Assembly (NCBI GenBank): GCA_964415185.1
Contig: CAYPZI010000162.1
Location: 1 to 5,861, forward strand
Length of the DNA stretch: 5,861 nt
Direction of reading: 5' to 3'
Origin: CAYVBJ01 sp964415185
GTDB taxonomy: Bacteria; Bacteroidota; Rhodothermia; Balneolales; Balneolaceae
This document shows, piece after piece, positions 5,369 to 5,861 of this stretch. The position numbers and the translations under genes were made by a program. The notes under the pieces were generated by a model. That model saw only the letters and a list, made by a program, of their open reading frames with translations. It was not told the DNA's origin and did not search any database. The stretch's first letter is position 1. Every line of letters starts with the position of its first letter.

Positions 5369-5861
5369 ATGAACACAACAAATAAAAACGGACCGAACAA
5401 CAATCTTTCCGTAGTTGAAGACGAAAATCAACTAAAAGAGATCTTTGGACTGGAGCCGGAAACCGAGGTAGAGGAACAGCCTGATAATAATCGGAAACGA
5501 TTTTTGAAACAGGCTGCTGCTGTACTTGGTATGGCATCTATGTCGTTACCTGCGTTAGTTAAGGAGGGGTTAGCTGCTGTGACAGAGGATCGAACCGATG
5601 AAACGGACGCTCAGTTCATTGACGATATGCCTGTCTTCGATTTGGATGAGGAAGAAAATATGATCATCCGAATGCAGAAAGAACTTCAAATAGCTATGGA
5701 AAAACCGATTGAAGAGCGCAGTTGGGTGATGATTATCGACCTGAGAAAATGTACCGGTTGCGGGGCTTGTACTGTTTCCTGTGTAGCAGAAAATCACCTG
5801 CCGGCGGGAGTGGTTTACCGGCCGGTGATAGAGGAAGAAATCGGAACCTATCCAAATGTAT
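5369..5861 (+). CDS. 4Fe-4S electron-transfer subunit of a molybdopterin oxidoreductase (partial, 3' end missing)
   Basis: The ATG at 5369 opens a frame that runs off the right edge after 164 residues. The segment WVMIIDLRKCTGCGACTVSC (119-138) carries a first cluster motif, Cys128-x2-Cys131-x2-Cys134-x3-Cys138, followed by VAENHLPAGVVYRPV and TYPNV. This matches the opening of TtrB/PsrB/DmsB-type dicluster ferredoxins, which carry electrons between a membrane quinol anchor and a bis-MGD catalytic subunit. Further cysteines would lie beyond the window. The N-terminus is odd. An acidic stretch of about 41 residues precedes RKRFLKQ (42-48) and a moderately hydrophobic AAAVLGMASMSLPALV, which together look like a Tat signal with Lys replacing the second Arg. 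A long acidic linker (72-117) follows. The leader has no Shine-Dalgarno sequence, only an A-rich stretch. It is probably co-transcribed with the porin gene. Confidence 0.85.
   Translation, partial: MNTTNKNGPNNNLSVVEDENQLKEIFGLEPETEVEEQPDNNRKRFLKQAAAVLGMASMSLPALVKEGLAAVTEDRTDETDAQFIDDMPVFDLDEEENMIIRMQKELQIAMEKPIEERSWVMIIDLRKCTGCGACTVSCVAENHLPAGVVYRPVIEEEIGTYPNV

Noticed and set aside
5570..5797. Minus-strand open frame opposite the Fe-S gene
   Set aside because: It overlaps the clear cluster-binding CDS, has no recognisable domain and is a shadow frame.

Overview
The window carries two divergent gene blocks around one shared, AT-rich control region of about 500 bases. On the minus strand (3712 down to 137) is a molybdenum cofactor (Moco) biosynthesis operon in the order moeA, mobA, moaD, moaE, moaCB, the last being a MoaC-MoaB/MogA fusion. 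On the plus strand (4220 to the right edge) is an outer-membrane porin-like beta-barrel gene. It is followed 21 bases later by the start of a gene for a 4Fe-4S electron-transfer protein of the type that partners DMSO-reductase-family molybdoenzymes. The window cuts that gene off.

The organism is probably a member of the Bacteroidota or a close relative (Balneolota/Rhodothermota-like). This is inference. The supporting signs are the fused MoaC-MoaB protein, AT-rich leaders without clear Shine-Dalgarno sequences, and a porin ending in an aromatic beta-signal (YYTF). No marker gene in the window settles the taxonomy.

The functional story is coherent. MoaC, MoaD, MoaE, the MoaB/MogA domain and MoeA cover most steps from cyclic pyranopterin phosphate to Mo-molybdopterin. 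MobA adds GMP to make the guanine dinucleotide form that DMSO-reductase-family enzymes use. The divergent operon starts with a porin and an Fe-S subunit of such an enzyme, so the Moco block probably supplies the enzyme next door. moaA and a MoaD-activating E1 enzyme (moeB) are not in the window. The catalytic subunit and membrane anchor would be expected to the right.

Regulatory structure is the least ordinary part. The divergent region holds a perfect FNR/CRP-like palindrome (3865-3880), a weaker copy 32 bases away (3834-3847), and two separate 7-9-7 inverted repeats, one in front of each operon. Inside the Moco operon, moaE and moaCB are each preceded by a spacer of about 100 bases containing the same 13-base element. 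In both copies this element begins a tiny overlapping reading frame (MSKK...). A 10-base-pair inverted repeat links the end of moaE with the start site of moaCB, as if translation of one controls the other. These are candidate regulatory devices read from sequence alone. I see no mobile element, CRISPR array, tRNA or rRNA.
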